DNA of 64,000 nt. Source: Nymphaea colorata. Taxonomy: Eukaryota; Streptophyta; Magnoliopsida; Nymphaeales; Nymphaeaceae. The DNA is taken from NCBI RefSeq assembly GCF_008831285.2, contig NC_045147.1:21158981-21222980 (forward strand), given 5' to 3'. The notes beneath the pieces were generated by a model, which was not told the DNA's origin, did not search any database, and saw only the letters and a program-made list of their open reading frames with translations. The position numbers and the translations under genes were made by a program. Positions 33,752 through 45,620 of this stretch are shown piece by piece; within the stretch, counting starts at the first letter, position 1; each line of letters begins with the position of its first letter.

Positions 33752-34800
33752 CTCCCTGAGACACCTGAAGCCGAACAAAAGCACAGAATCTACTTTACCA
33801 TGTACATGTAAATGAAAAATTTCTAAGCATCCAAGAGAAATATTGCAGTGAAAAAGACTATTCCGGACAAAATTTGCAACTTTCTTAGCATCCCAACCAT
33901 TTTTGAGACTATAAATATTGGCTTGAAAATTTAAGCGGGGAGGTAGGAAGTAAGGAGAAGAAAAGAAGCTCTTTTCACGAAAGCAATTTGATTAGCGATT
34001 GAAGGGGTGATAGCAGCACCTGCAATCAAATTTACTGAAACCACAAATGCAGAGCAGCGATTGAAATTCTAAAAAAAAAAAAAAAATCAGAAAATAGAAC
34101 AGAAATAAAATTTGTATACTCCGACTTTTGATATTCCGCCGGGAAAAACGCAGATAGAGCTACTGCACGCGAGAGCTCGCTCCTGGGACACTCGTCTAAC
34201 GACTTGGATTTTACTGGATGACGGCAAAAAATTTCACAGAATAACTCTCCAGTTGCCTGAGAGAAACAGAGACGGGCAATAAGCGAAAACATGATGCTGG
34301 AGCGGAAGGACGTCCGATTCCAACACGCCACCTACATAGTGTGTGTGAAAGAGAGAGAGAGAGAGAGTAGTTACCAGTGCAGACAACAAATTGCTCCCAG
34401 ACGAGCTAGATTCCAGCCGGAAGCTTCATCCAGCTTAAGGAAGAACGGGATTGGAGGAGATGGAGCTCTGGCGGTGGAAGATACCTTTTTGGTAAATATC
34501 GCGTGGGATGGAGGAGGAAGACTGAGGAGTCCACCAGGAGAGAATCGACATCGTTGGGAAGCGACGACCATGCATCCATCTCCTCCACTCGACCTACACG
34601 AAGTGTTTTCTCTCTCTTCCAAAATTCCAAAATGGAGACAGAAAAGGCTGCATCAGAAAGCGATGATAATGGCGATCCGATGCGACGCGCAGTGGAGACA
34701 ACCATCGATCGGGTATTTACCTTCTTCCTTTCTCAGGCATCGAATTTCTGATCCCCCGAAGCAGAGTATTTCAATCGAACTGGTTATAAATCGATTCCAA
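33752..34800 (-). promoter_or_regulatory. Leader and promoter block of copy G
   Basis: It has the standard organisation: acceptor-like CAG before the ATG, a GA tract (about 34350-34368) beside the TTACCAG donor at about 34371-34377, then a conserved first-exon-like region. Confidence 0.55.
34406..34579 (-). CDS. Candidate upstream ORF in the leader of copy G (57 aa)
   Basis: It starts MDAWSSLPNDVDSLLVDSS and lies wholly upstream of the inferred intron donor, like the frame at 7754-7912. The first eight residues equal those in A. A 6-base loss relative to A keeps the frame. Without transcript data this remains a candidate. Confidence 0.3.
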   Translation of the reverse strand: MDAWSSLPNDVDSLLVDSSVFLLHPTRYLPKRYLPPPELHLLQSRSSLSWMKLPAGI

Positions 34801-37144
34801 TTAATTGCCGACGTGGGGAAGTCGCGTTTCATATGCTTATTATTTTTCAAAAAATAAAAAATAAAGTTTTTTGTACCTTGTAATTATTTTTACATGTAGT
34901 TTATCTATTTTTCAAACGAATATGAACAATGTTTCTTGCTTATTCGCTTGATTGCCAGTATCATTGTACTGCTTAGCCGATTCGATTTTATTTCCAATTT
35001 TTCCAACATGGTTACTGAGTTTTGACTCTCTATTTAGGCTGACGGTGCTTTTAATCGATAGCAACTAGCATTTGGGCGATTTTTCATTTAACAATTCTTA
35101 AGATATACATGTTTTTCACATGTGATAGTATACTTTTAAGATCATAACAATTCCAACTGTTTATTACTACTATTTTCTCTAATTAAATATTTGCACTTCA
35201 ACACCGAACATGAAATAAAAAAGAGGTCATACCGTGTCAACTAGCATACACACACATATATATATTTTATGAACGTGAAGACTAACGACCGAAATGTTCT
35301 AATTATTTACTACTCATAGATAAGTTTTTGTTAGTGAAAAGAAATACATATAAGCGTAAGTTTTTAGTAAGAATGATTTCCCGGTTGTTTCATGTTGACA
35401 ATGACAAGCATCTGGGCGGCGGATTATAAACAAGAAGATAGAGACAAATAATAAAACTTTAAAGAAACAAAATATGTTTCGTCTTATACCTAACAGGCAA
35501 TAGAGGCGGTGAAAGATTGGAGAGAATTCAAGGGCTTAAATGTTTCTTTATGATGAGAAGTTATGAGATCACCTTGTCTAGCGACCTAATTGTTGATTGA
35601 TTATTTTAAAGAAGTTAAGAAACTTATTTGACTAATGGATGATATATGCCATGCATGACCACAGATGTATAGATCTTGCATATTTGTCGTTCATTTAAAT
35701 AAATTAAGGTAGATAAGATTTTGAGGAGGTTATTGCACTATTGATTTGTCCACTTCCAATGAGCGAACCCTATCTGGTGTTAGCTAAGACGTTTGAGACT
35801 TTATTGGATGTGAGGTCCTGGATCGTCGGATGGAGAAGATGTGCGGCTGGATGATTGGTTGTTCTGATTTGATGTCAATGTACACATTGTTGACACTTTC
35901 ATATATTCAGATTTCGGATCATATATCTTGTGGTTCAGTTTTACGCTGAATTATGACTCCAATTGGCTTAATTTCCTTTCTTATAATTATTCTATAGGTA
36001 TACAGCATAGTCACAAATAATATTTTGAAGTTACAAATTAAATGGTGAGGTTTTTCTTGAGTATATTACCAAGAACTGAAAAAAGGTGGCAAAAACGGGT
36101 AAAAGAGGGCAAATTTTTAAAAATTAAAAAATAAAAGTAGGGGGAAAATAAATTTAGTGATAAACTAATAACACAAACATAAAAAACTAAGTAGACTTGC
36201 AACAAATAAAAAATAGAAAATTAAAAAAAAACTGCTTGCCATTGATAAAACGTGAACAAAATGAAAAAAAAGGGAAAAAAGTTGTTTTCGTGTATTTCTG
36301 TTTTTAATTTAAAAAAACTTTTTTAAAAATTTTAAAGGGCAATTTGATTTATCGCGTTTTTTTTTTTTGAAAAAAATGTGTTTTTTATGACATTGGATAT
36401 AGTTTGTGATGATTAGGAATATGTTTAGTGGTGGTATTATTATTGATGTGCTTATTCATCGTGTTCTTACGGATCCTATTTTCTCATTCTTATTGATAAT
36501 TTTTTATGATATTATTATATTCTTACATTTTATTGCATTGTATTCTTTTCCTGAATATTGCATCATATAAGATTACAAAATTTTCAATTTTTCTTCCCAG
36601 ATCACTACACAAGTTGTTGTCGTTGTAAATACTTCGCTTGAGCTATAAGCTATGTAAGCTTCTCCCACGATCTGCATGATTTCTTCATAAACTAAAATAT
36701 TATGAAAGATTAACTTAGCTTTTAAAGCTAGTGTTACGCACGCTGCTGCCAAACAAGGGATGTTCAGACGCTAAATTTAGATTTGAAGGAGCTGAGTTGC
36801 ATTTGGAACTGAAACATACGCGACTGGATCAGATATTATTAATTCTTCACCTTGTATGTAAGAAGATGCATTGGATCAGATATTAATTCCATTCATATCG
36901 ATCTATTCCGTCATATTACAACCCAAGCAGGATTGGATACAAAACGTAATTTGAATAAACGGATCCTGCCCCAATCTGAGTGGATATATAGGCAAAATCT
37001 TATTTCAATTCATTTCTAACATCTTCAAGTTGATTAAGAACAACATGACCTCAATGTCCAAAGCGTTTCTTGTCCAAACCAGGCCTGGTACGCAACGGAT
37101 TTGCTCTTGAGCGGAGTCCATAACACAATCGTGAAATTATTACT
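34801..37144. other. Intergenic, AT-rich
   Basis: About 34860-35880 resembles the promoter-distal and 3'-flank repeats at 8150-9060 and 17880-18780. From 36000 to 37000 it is very AT-rich with poly-A/T runs. No coding frame or structural RNA is evident. Confidence 0.45.
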
Positions 37145-37385
37145 TTAAGTTGATTCAATTTCATAAATTTCCTGTACATCACGAACAGATGGTCTGCTTC
37201 TCTCGTCCCTTGAAGACACGGATGCCTCTTCATCGTCCATTAAAGAACTGTTAGACGATCCCACCTCCTTCATGTTCCCCTCGTCTGCGCGGAATTGAAG
37301 AGCCAGAGCAAGCTCCAAACTGCTTACCACATTGGCCATAGATGGACGCTCTCCGCTTCTTTTAGCCAAGCAGTTGTATGCGGTC
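37145..37385 (-). pseudogene. CrRLK1L kinase tail fragment I
   Basis: The frame reads [18 protein letters not shown], then LELALALQFRADEGNMKE, the end of the kinase C-lobe and start of the tail. It then runs into a divergent tail ending EIYEIEST and a stop at 37145. Upstream of about 37385 similarity to the family is lost. Its tail differs from all others here, so it may come from another subfamily. Confidence 0.75.
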
Positions 37386-38933
37386 TGCGCGGAATTGAAT
37401 CTGCCAGTACGAGAAACACTCCGAAGATGCCAATGCTCAAAGGAGGATGAACAGAACCGAACAGAGGGGAGGGCGTGAAAGGCGATACCTCCTTGTCGGG
37501 CAATGGACATGTGCTAGGTGGGCCGTTGGCCACACAGTCTCACAAATTTTTAAAATTTCAAATTAGTGATTTTCAATAATTTATTTATTCATATATTAGG
37601 TGCCCCTTAACTTTATTCAATAATTTATTTATTCACTTTACCATGTTTGTTAATTTTTGAAGCAATAGCGATTGAACAAAAATTTATGGTTTTGCCACTG
37701 GCATGATGTAAAAATCAAACCACTTAAATTCTTATTAAAAATACATCAAACAAAAGAGAAACATGCCAACATGCTTACAAACACTAATTTAATATAAAGC
37801 ATACTTTGAAAACGTGGGGATGATTAGGCCCCAGCTTTTGATTAGAAAATAACGAATATATACTGATCATTTGTGTGTGTTTGTTCATTTGTAAAGGAGT
37901 ACCATTTCACCGGTCTAAGTGTTATGTTTGAGATTCCTTATTTTTGGTGTTCAACATGAGGATCTTTGTATGAGTCTTTGAACACTCTTGTAAGTAAAGT
38001 CTAATCAATCTTTTAGCTTACATTCCCTTGTGATGTAATGCCTTTTTAAGTAAATGAAACAAGTCATTACAAGTTCTTCTTCTCCTTGTGTCTATTTACG
38101 CACTCTTTGTTTTCAAGTTATCTGTGCATTTGCTTACCTTTTAAACTTACGACAGTTTGAAGGACTGTCGTATCTCACAGGCCGGCGAGAACAATCGCTC
38201 CGTGACTATTTATAAGTAGTTCTGAAAAACATTGGTTTGTTGTGAGGTGCCCTATAATTTGGGTATGTTTATCAGACATAAGTTCAAGTGACTTGGTGGT
38301 GTTGACCAGTTGGACATCATACCTTTCGATAATAGTATCTGGGTGTCAAGAGCAGGAGCAAAAGTCCATAGACGCGTAGCCTCCCTGAGGCAGATTGGGT
38401 GAGAAGCCAAACATGCAAAAGGATTGTCCAAAAAGATATGGGCTCTTAGTGTTGACATGGCTAACATGTTTCAAATTTTACTAAGGAAAAATGTTAAAAG
38501 CCATAAAAAAATAGAAAACCCTAAATTTGGACTAGTCTTAATATGAAACAAGTAACTGCGATGTGAGAGTAACTGCGATGTGACGGGTGCATCACGATGA
38601 GACAAGTAACTGTGAGATGTGGTGGGCAGGCCGACGTTGGCGCAATAAAAGGCAATGAAGGAGATGATTGTTTTTTCATCATTAACAACGATTTATTTAT
38701 GAACGCAAGAATAATAGGTCAATGAAAACTTAGATAACTGAATCGACAAGGGCTGTATAAAGTGGGTGGACTTGCTTAAAAATAAAACAATTTGATGGTG
38801 ACACCATATTTAGGCCAGAGAATGACCAAGCTCAACAGATAAATTTTACTTTCCACATGCTAAGATAAATTTTAAGATAATTTTCTATCTGAACAACACG
38901 AGTAGATGCACAAGTGCATACCATATCGCTCAG
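37386..38933. other. Intergenic, 3' flank of gene H
   Basis: The part next to 38933 is homologous to the 3' flank before gene G (31070-31138). From 37880 to 38240 the sequence has the look of an old LTR or gypsy fragment but lacks clear ends. No gene is called. Confidence 0.35.
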
Positions 38934-41597
38934 CTACATGCTCCGTGAATCCATGGCGGCCAGCCCATCAGAAGTCCACCGGATTTTCTCATCATCAGTT
39001 TGCCACACCATGGAAGACATGGACACCCCTTCATCATCACCATCTAGGCTCACATTGGAATAACCAGCAGCCAGTCCATCATCCATGTTCCCCTCTCCTT
39101 CGCTGATCTGTAAAAACAGGGCAATCTCCAAACTGCTTACCACATTGGCCATAGACGGACGCTCTGCACTTTTTTCTGCCAAGCACTTCTCGGCGGTTTC
39201 TGCATACCTGTGTAGGCACTCCGGCGTGATTTTTCCCTCCAAGAACCGATCAATGATCTGCTCGGTTCTTCCCTCTCTAATAGACAACAATGCCCACTCG
39301 GCCAGGCTGATCTCTTCCATTGGACGTGACATGTCGATCACAGGCCGAGCACACAGAAGCTCTAACATAACTACCCCAAATGAGTAGACGTCTGATTTCT
39401 CTGTCAACCTGCGCAGGCGGAAGTACTCTGGATCAAAGTAGCCGAAGGTGCCCTTCACCCCTGTGCTCACATGGCTGCAATCCAATGATGACCCCATCCT
39501 CGAGAGGCCGAAATCAGAAACCTTGGCCACCCAATTCTCATCCAAGAGTATGTTGGCGGTCTTCACGTCCCTGTGTATGAGTGTGTAGGTGGCTCCGGCA
39601 TGAAGATAATGAAGCCCCTTAGCCGCACCAATGCATATCTCAAGTCTCTGCCTCCAAGATAAAGGTGGCTGGTTAGTGCCATAGAGGTGTTGACGCAGGG
39701 TGCCGCGAGCCATGTAGTTATAGACAAGGATCATCTCGGAACTGTCATCACAGTAACCGATTAGGGACACCAGGTGGCGATGGCGGAGCTTAGAGAGCAT
39801 CTCGATTTCGTTCTTGAATTCATGCACTCCCTGCTCTGCTTGTTGGTTCCCACGCTTGATGGCAACTTTGGTGCCGCCATCTATTTCACCTATGTAGACC
39901 TTGCCGAAGCCACCACGCCCAAGGAGGAGAGCATGGTCAAAATTGTTGGTGGCTGCTATTATCTCAGAGAGCGAAAAATGCCGACAATGAGTGATGGGGA
40001 AGTGATTAAGTGTCGCCTCATTACATCTAGAATCCTTGGTAGCTGTTGGAAGTGCAAACCATTTCCTCTTCGCCTGCTCAAGGGGAGATTGCAGTTTATG
40101 TTGACGTCCACCACCAACATCGCTCCATTTCGTCTTCCCTTTACCTTTCTTCTGTTGTCTAATCAGCACCAAGTAGAGGATGATAGCAATCCCCAACGCC
40201 ACGACAGTTACTGTTCCAATCACAACACCTATGATTGGGGTCTTATGGCCACCGTCACGCCCTACTTTTTCGGGTGAAGGCGGAGGCGAGAGGTCTGGAT
40301 TTGGCCGTGCAAGGTTTCTAGAGAGATCGCTGATCTTAATCACCTCAAGCCCATTAAGAATCGCATCTGCGTAATATGGTTGAACATCAATATCTGGATG
40401 GAGCTCAATCTTCAAGTCGCTTTGTTTGCCACTCGACGAAGGCACTATTACCATGTAATCTCTATACACTGCTACGCCAGTGTATGGAGGAGATTGGACG
40501 TTTTCCTTCGCACTGTAAATCACATCGAATCCAGGATCCGCAGTCATGTTGTTCACGTACACATTGAATACCCTTTGGTTCTCTTGGAACACCTCAGACT
40601 GAATCTCACAAAAATGAAGTCTAATCAAGTAACGGAATCCATTATCGACAGTGATAGACCATGTGAGGTTGTAGTTCAGGTTGACAGAGGCATTAGGACC
40701 CATAGACCGAGCAGTGCCATATACGTCTGGTGGAGCAATATACTCCGGGACATTCTTTGAGTACTGGATGCTTACATTCTGATCACGAGGGTATGAGACC
40801 CCTGAAGCATCAGGAAAGACATACGGCGTGTCATCATACCATGTTCTAAAGAGGCCAGAATCACCAGCGGGTGAGATGTATGCCCCACCAACATTTAGCC
40901 GAGCGACAGTTTGCAAGACATGATAATCATATATTCGGAATGTCAGGCCAGGAGTATTAACTATCTGGGAGGAGTTGGAGATGCCAGAGTTGAACAGTTC
41001 TGGCGAAGACACAATCTCAATTCCGTTGATGAAAGCGAACGAATAGGGTTTGCCCGATGAGGGAGCGAAAACAAGGGTGAGGGTTCCAGCGTGCCGGATG
41101 GTAATGAAGAATTCGTGTATGATGTAAGCTTGGTTGAAGTTTGTGACAATAGTAGCAGGGTTGAAGTTCTCGAGCAAAGTGTAAGCATCAGCAATGACAG
41201 AGAAGGTGGCATTATAGGGGTCGAGGTTGTTGTAGTAAGCAGGGAAAAAGTGGAGTCTAAGAAAATGGCGGCCTTCAGAGAGATCAGGAGACGTGTAAGT
41301 GGAAGTGGAAGTAAAGACTCGTGCAGTTCCATATGGAACTTTAGATGGGATTGGGAAAAAGTCAATGGTTTTGTTAGCTTGAGTGGGGAAAGAAGATGAG
41401 CCAGAGTAAGTGGCGCTAGAATCGTTGCTCCAGCGGCGCTTATCAGCATCGAGATCGTCGGCCGACGCCCCACAGTTTAGAAAGATTACATCCACCGGCT
41501 TGAAGGAAGAGGCAGCTGAGCATAACCGAGGGTCAAGAAGCAAGAAACAGCAGATATATTGGAAAAGCAGTCTCTCTGAAAAACTTGCCCTCTTCAT
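38934..41597 (-). CDS. CrRLK1L receptor kinase copy H (887 aa)
   Basis: This is an intact receptor kinase. Seen: signal peptide about 1-28, malectin-like ectodomain about 38-425, membrane span about 454-479 followed by RQQKKGKGK, a longer juxtamembrane region, Gly loop GRGGFGKVY (560-568), K581, HRD 675-677, DFG 695-697 and tail MDSRSM. The first ectodomain half (FPTQANKTIDFFPIPSK) and the membrane span are unlike A. The second half from about YIAPPDVYG to IELHPDIDV is almost identical to A, and the kinase is close to D and G. It is a mosaic, with its own start and end. The ATG at 41597 comes after an acceptor-like TTCAG. Predicted cell-wall or RALF sensor by family. Confidence 0.92.
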   Translation of the reverse strand: MKRASFSERLLFQYICCFLLLDPRLCSAASSFKPVDVIFLNCGASADDLDADKRRWSNDSSATYSGSSSFPTQANKTIDFFPIPSKVPYGTARVFTSTSTYTSPDLSEGRHFLRLHFFPAYYNNLDPYNATFSVIADAYTLLENFNPATIVTNFNQAYIIHEFFITIRHAGTLTLVFAPSSGKPYSFAFINGIEIVSSPELFNSGISNSSQIVNTPGLTFRIYDYHVLQTVARLNVGGAYISPAGDSGLFRTWYDDTPYVFPDASGVSYPRDQNVSIQYSKNVPEYIAPPDVYGTARSMGPNASVNLNYNLTWSITVDNGFRYLIRLHFCEIQSEVFQENQRVFNVYVNNMTADPGFDVIYSAKENVQSPPYTGVAVYRDYMVIVPSSSGKQSDLKIELHPDIDVQPYYADAILNGLEVIKISDLSRNLARPNPDLSPPPSPEKVGRDGGHKTPIIGVVIGTVTVVALGIAIILYLVLIRQQKKGKGKTKWSDVGGGRQHKLQSPLEQAKRKWFALPTATKDSRCNEATLNHFPITHCRHFSLSEIIAATNNFDHALLLGRGGFGKVYIGEIDGGTKVAIKRGNQQAEQGVHEFKNEIEMLSKLRHRHLVSLIGYCDDSSEMILVYNYMARGTLRQHLYGTNQPPLSWRQRLEICIGAAKGLHYLHAGATYTLIHRDVKTANILLDENWVAKVSDFGLSRMGSSLDCSHVSTGVKGTFGYFDPEYFRLRRLTEKSDVYSFGVVMLELLCARPVIDMSRPMEEISLAEWALLSIREGRTEQIIDRFLEGKITPECLHRYAETAEKCLAEKSAERPSMANVVSSLEIALFLQISEGEGNMDDGLAAGYSNVSLDGDDEGVSMSSMVWQTDDEKIRWTSDGLAAMDSRSM

Positions 41598-41850
41598 CCT
41601 CTTTCCGTGACCTGAATATGAGAAACACTTAATTTAGTTCGCTAGGACGTTGATCTCCAGCATGTGAGTTGGAAAATGCTTTACCATTAAAGGCAACAAT
41701 TGGGGGGCTCCTATCATTTGTTTTTTGGTTCTTTTATTTGGCTGGATGAGGGAAAGGATTCTATTAAATCGAAATCAATCGGACTTGTGGAAATAATCTC
41801 TGCGTTCGGCAGGCAAATCTAAGACGGGGCAGGGGTTGAAGAGCACTTAG
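41598..41850 (-). promoter_or_regulatory. Leader of gene H, duplicated at 50020-50165
   Basis: About 41640-41795 recurs at 50020-50165 with around ten percent differences. An acceptor-like TATTCAG lies 13 bases before the ATG. The duplicate at 50 kb no longer has a kinase gene next to it. Confidence 0.55.
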
Positions 41851-42245
41851 GGATGTCAACGGATCCGATTCAGATCGGATACATCTTCAACCATATCCGT
41901 TTTTTCGGATATTCATATATTCGGATTCGGATTTGAATTCGAATTCGGATAAAGCAAAGTCATATCCGAATCCGAAATCCGATTTTACAATCCGAATCCG
42001 ATTCGGATCCGAATTTTGAACCGGATTTTGCCATTTTTCAAGTATTAGATAGAGGATATTTGTCTAAAACTGAATCTGATCCGAATCCGTATCCGAATCC
42101 GATCCGATATTCATGCATATCCGAATTCGAATCCGAATCCGATCGGATGTCATTTATTAAATCCGAATCCGATCCGATTTCCTAATCGGATATTAAATTT
42201 TTATTCATATCCGTTTTTTTCAGATTGGATCGGTGGGATTTCCGA
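41851..42245. repeat. Dense ATCCGAATCCGAT block, likely non-autonomous transposon
   Basis: The words GGATCCGAT, CCGAATCC and ATCCGAAT recur in both orientations over about 390 bp, starting with tagggatgtcaacgg. Such subterminal arrays are typical of plant hAT-like or related DNA elements. I could not find a matching right terminal repeat, so the class is a guess. Confidence 0.5.
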
Positions 42246-42523
42246 TTCAAATGGGATATATTTTCCTAAGCGCACTGCAGAACTAGCACCTGAAGTTCTT
42301 CAGAATATGATGGAAAAAATGCCAGAAAAGCGATTCCAAAGCTGACATTTTCACAAAAACGATATTCACAAAAACGGAATAAAGGATGCTATATTCTCAT
42401 AAATGAACTAGAAAAAGTGCCAATCAACTCTTTTGCTCAGAGGCCTACTCAGGACCTAGGAAAAAAAAAAGGAAAAGAAAAGTGAACTGCGCCAAAGAAG
42501 AAAAATATGGCACGTGAAACCGT

Positions 42524-43041
42524 GGAGGCACCTGAAGGGAACAATTCCGACGATGGCATTGATGAAGGCGAACGAATCAGGGGTGCTTAGTGAGGGACTA
42601 AAGGTGAGGGTGAGGGAGCCAGAGGAGAGGGCAGTGACGAAAACTCATGCTTGTTGTAGGGTTGAGTGAGGGCTAAAGCGGTGATGGCGGGGCTGAAGTT
42701 GCTGAGCACAGTGTAAGGCCCAGTTGTGCCAGAAAAGAAGGTGAATTTAGGGTCTCGGTCATTGTAGACGGCAGGGAAGAAGTGGAGCCGAACCAAATGA
42801 CAACCTTCAAAAAGTGCAGTAAAGTTGTCAACTTGTAATAGGAAGCAGAAGTGAAGATGCGAGCAGTTTGGTAGGGAACAAGAGAAAGGAGAACAGAAAG
42901 GTCGCTGGAAGTTCAGGCAGAGAAACAAGATTGTAAATTTGAGGGACGAAAGTGGTTGGTAGAGTCGTTGGTCCATCGACGCTCAAAAAAAAGCAACAAA
43001 TGGAAGATAGGTAGCAGAAAGGCGTAAGTTGATTCCTTCAT
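42524..43041 (-). pseudogene. CrRLK1L N-terminal remnant J
   Basis: Only the signal peptide and the first part of the malectin-like ectodomain remain. Recognisable stretches are LVRLHFFPAVYNDRDPK and TVLSNFSPAITALALTQ. Small deletions break the frame (near 42650, 42830 and 42990). Family similarity ends at about 42524, in the ELFPSGAS region, so membrane span and kinase are missing. The ATG context at 43041 matches the other copies. Confidence 0.85.
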
Positions 43042-44100
43042 CTCCCTGAGACACCTGAAGCCCAATAAAAGCACAGAATCTACTTTACCATGCACATGTA
43101 AATGAAAAATTTCTCAGTATCCAAGAGAAACATGCAGGAGAAACTGTACCAGTCAAAATTTGCAATTTTCCTAGCATCCCAAAATCATTTTTGAGATATT
43201 GACTTGAAAATTTAAGCGGGGAAAGTAGGGAGAAGAAAAGGAGCTCTGTTTTCACCAAAGCAATTTGATTAGCGATTGAAAAGGTGATAGTAGCACCTGC
43301 AATCATATGTACTGAAACCACAAATGCAACGATTGAAATTCTAGAAAAAATTCAGAAAATAGAAAAGAAATGAAATGTGTATTATCTGACTTTTTATATT
43401 CCGCCGGGGAAAACGCAGATTGACCGACTGCGCACGGGAGCTCGCTCCTGGGAAACTCGTCTAACGACTTGGACTTTACCGGATGACGCCAAAAATTCAC
43501 ATAATAACTCTCCAGTTGCCTGAGAGAAACAAAGACGGGCAATAAGCGAGAACATGATGCTGGAGGGGAAGGACGTCGGATTCCAACACGCCGCCAACAT
43601 AGTGTGTGTGTTAGAGAGAGAGAGAGAGAGAGAAGTTACCAGTACAGACAACAAATTGCTCCCAAATGAGTTAGATTCCAGCCGGAAGCTTCATCCAGCT
43701 AAAGGAAGAACGGGATTGGAGGAGATTGAGCTTGGGGATGGGCAATACCTTTTTGGTAAATATAGCATGGGATGGAGGAGGAAGACTGAGTCGTCCACCA
43801 GGACCGGACCAGGAGGGAATCGACATTCCGGTCGTTGTCGCGACCATCACTCCCTTTCTCGTCCACTCGACGTACTCAAAGTGTTTTCTCTCTCTTCCAA
43901 AATTCCTAAAATGGAGACAGAAAAGGCTGCATCAGAAAGCGATGATAATGGCGATCCGATGCGACGTGCAATGGAGACAACCATCGATCGGGTATTTACC
44001 TCCTTCCTTTCTCAGGCATCAATTTCCGATCCCCCCAAGCAGAGTATTTCAGTCGACCTCGTTATGAATTGATTCCTTTTACCGGCCGACGCGGGGATTC
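43042..44100 (-). promoter_or_regulatory. Leader block of remnant J
   Basis: It is homologous to the leaders of A, C and G, with an acceptor-like CAG near the ATG, a GA tract at about 43612-43633 and a TTACCAG donor beside it. It has stayed well preserved although the coding region is destroyed. Confidence 0.55.
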
Positions 44101-45620
44101 ATGTTTCATACGCTTATTATATGTCAAAATATCTTATAGGTCCGTTTTACCTTATAATTATTTTCAGACGTTGTTTATCGATTTTTCAGACGAATATAGA
44201 TAAGGTTTCTTCCTTATTCTCTCGATTGCCAAGATCCTTGTCCAATTCGATTGTATTTCCAATTTTTCCAACAAGGGCTTTGAGTTTTAACTCTCTATTT
44301 AAGCTGATGGTACTTTTAATCTGTAGCAACTAATATTTGGGAGCGTTTTAAATAATTTTTTATTTATCAATTATATATATATATATATCATGTGTGATAA
44401 TATACTTATAAGATCATAACAAGTCTTACTATTATTTTTTATAATTAAATGTTTACACTTCAACTCCGAACATTAAATAGAAAGAGAGGTCAACACCCTC
44501 TATATTGTGTCAATTAGTATATCTATTGTCTTAACGGCCAAACTCTTCTAATTATGTTAGAAAGAAAAAGTAGTAAATGAAGAAGATCGTATACCACACA
44601 ATTTTTTGGGAAGAGTGACTGTCAATGTGTGATGCCCAATCTTGGTGGCAATGACAAGTATGTGGGCGGCGGACTATAAAGAGTGCGCTTCTTTCTTATA
44701 TGGTTTTGGATTTATTCATAGGAGCCGGTTGGGATCCGTCGAACCAAGTGCCTGAGCTCAAGAGTGGGTCGAGTTGTTACAATGGTATTAGAGCTGGTTC
44801 AACATTCGGAGCTAAAGTCCCACACATGTAGACGTGTGTGCCTTAAGGGGTGGATTGTAACACCCAAAAAATTTAGTTCCGTATTAAATATTACGAGAGA
44901 TCTTCAAGAGTTTATAAATGGAGTTATTGAATAGATGGTTGTCCAAGTTTTTAATATTTTTTAGACTGATTAGGAGGCGGATTGGGATCTCTCGAACCTG
45001 GAGCCCTTGCTCGAGAATAGGTCAAACAACAAGAATTTTTTTCTTGAAATAGTTTTTATGAACCATGAGATAGAAGGGATTTCTAGGGAACCTCCACCCA
45101 TATCTAACTGACGCCCTGAAAGGTCATACCATTAAAACACAAATTAAGGGAAATTTTTCAGGTGTTTGATTGGGTATCATGCACCCCAAACATATTTTTG
45201 GTTGGAGGGAGGTCAATAGTTGGAAAATTGAATGAATACTGTTTATTAAATTGGACGTTGTAAACTATTAACTAATTCCATCCGCCTACCAATCGAAGAG
45301 CTTCATCTGTCACATGTTTAATTTTTTAAAGTTCTTTTAAAAATTTGGTTCTTATGTTTTATTTTTTCTACATACACTTATTTAATATAATATTATCGAT
45401 TTTTGACCGATTCAGCTGCATTGCGGCCACCACAAGAATTAGGGTGACTAGGAACAATCGTTTTTAAGTTCTACTATGTTCGTATTATTAAAAGCTTTTT
45501 ATCCGAGATAAAACCGTGATACTACTTGTGATCTATAAAAAAGTTCATTTCGCCCATATAAAATTTTTGAAAAATTTTTTGTCATGAGTAGATGCGAGTA
45601 CAGTATGCCATATCGCTGGA
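44101..45620. other. Intergenic, mixed repeats
   Basis: About 44100-44660 continues the promoter-distal repeat seen at 8150-8640. Around 44700-44900 is a repeat-like stretch (attagagctggttcaac, then ggattgtaacaccc) that looks like retroelement border DNA without defined ends. No gene is seen. Confidence 0.4.

Noticed and set aside
37880-38240. Possible LTR of a gypsy element
   Set aside because: No clear terminal TG/CA, primer site, partner repeat or coding remnant was found.
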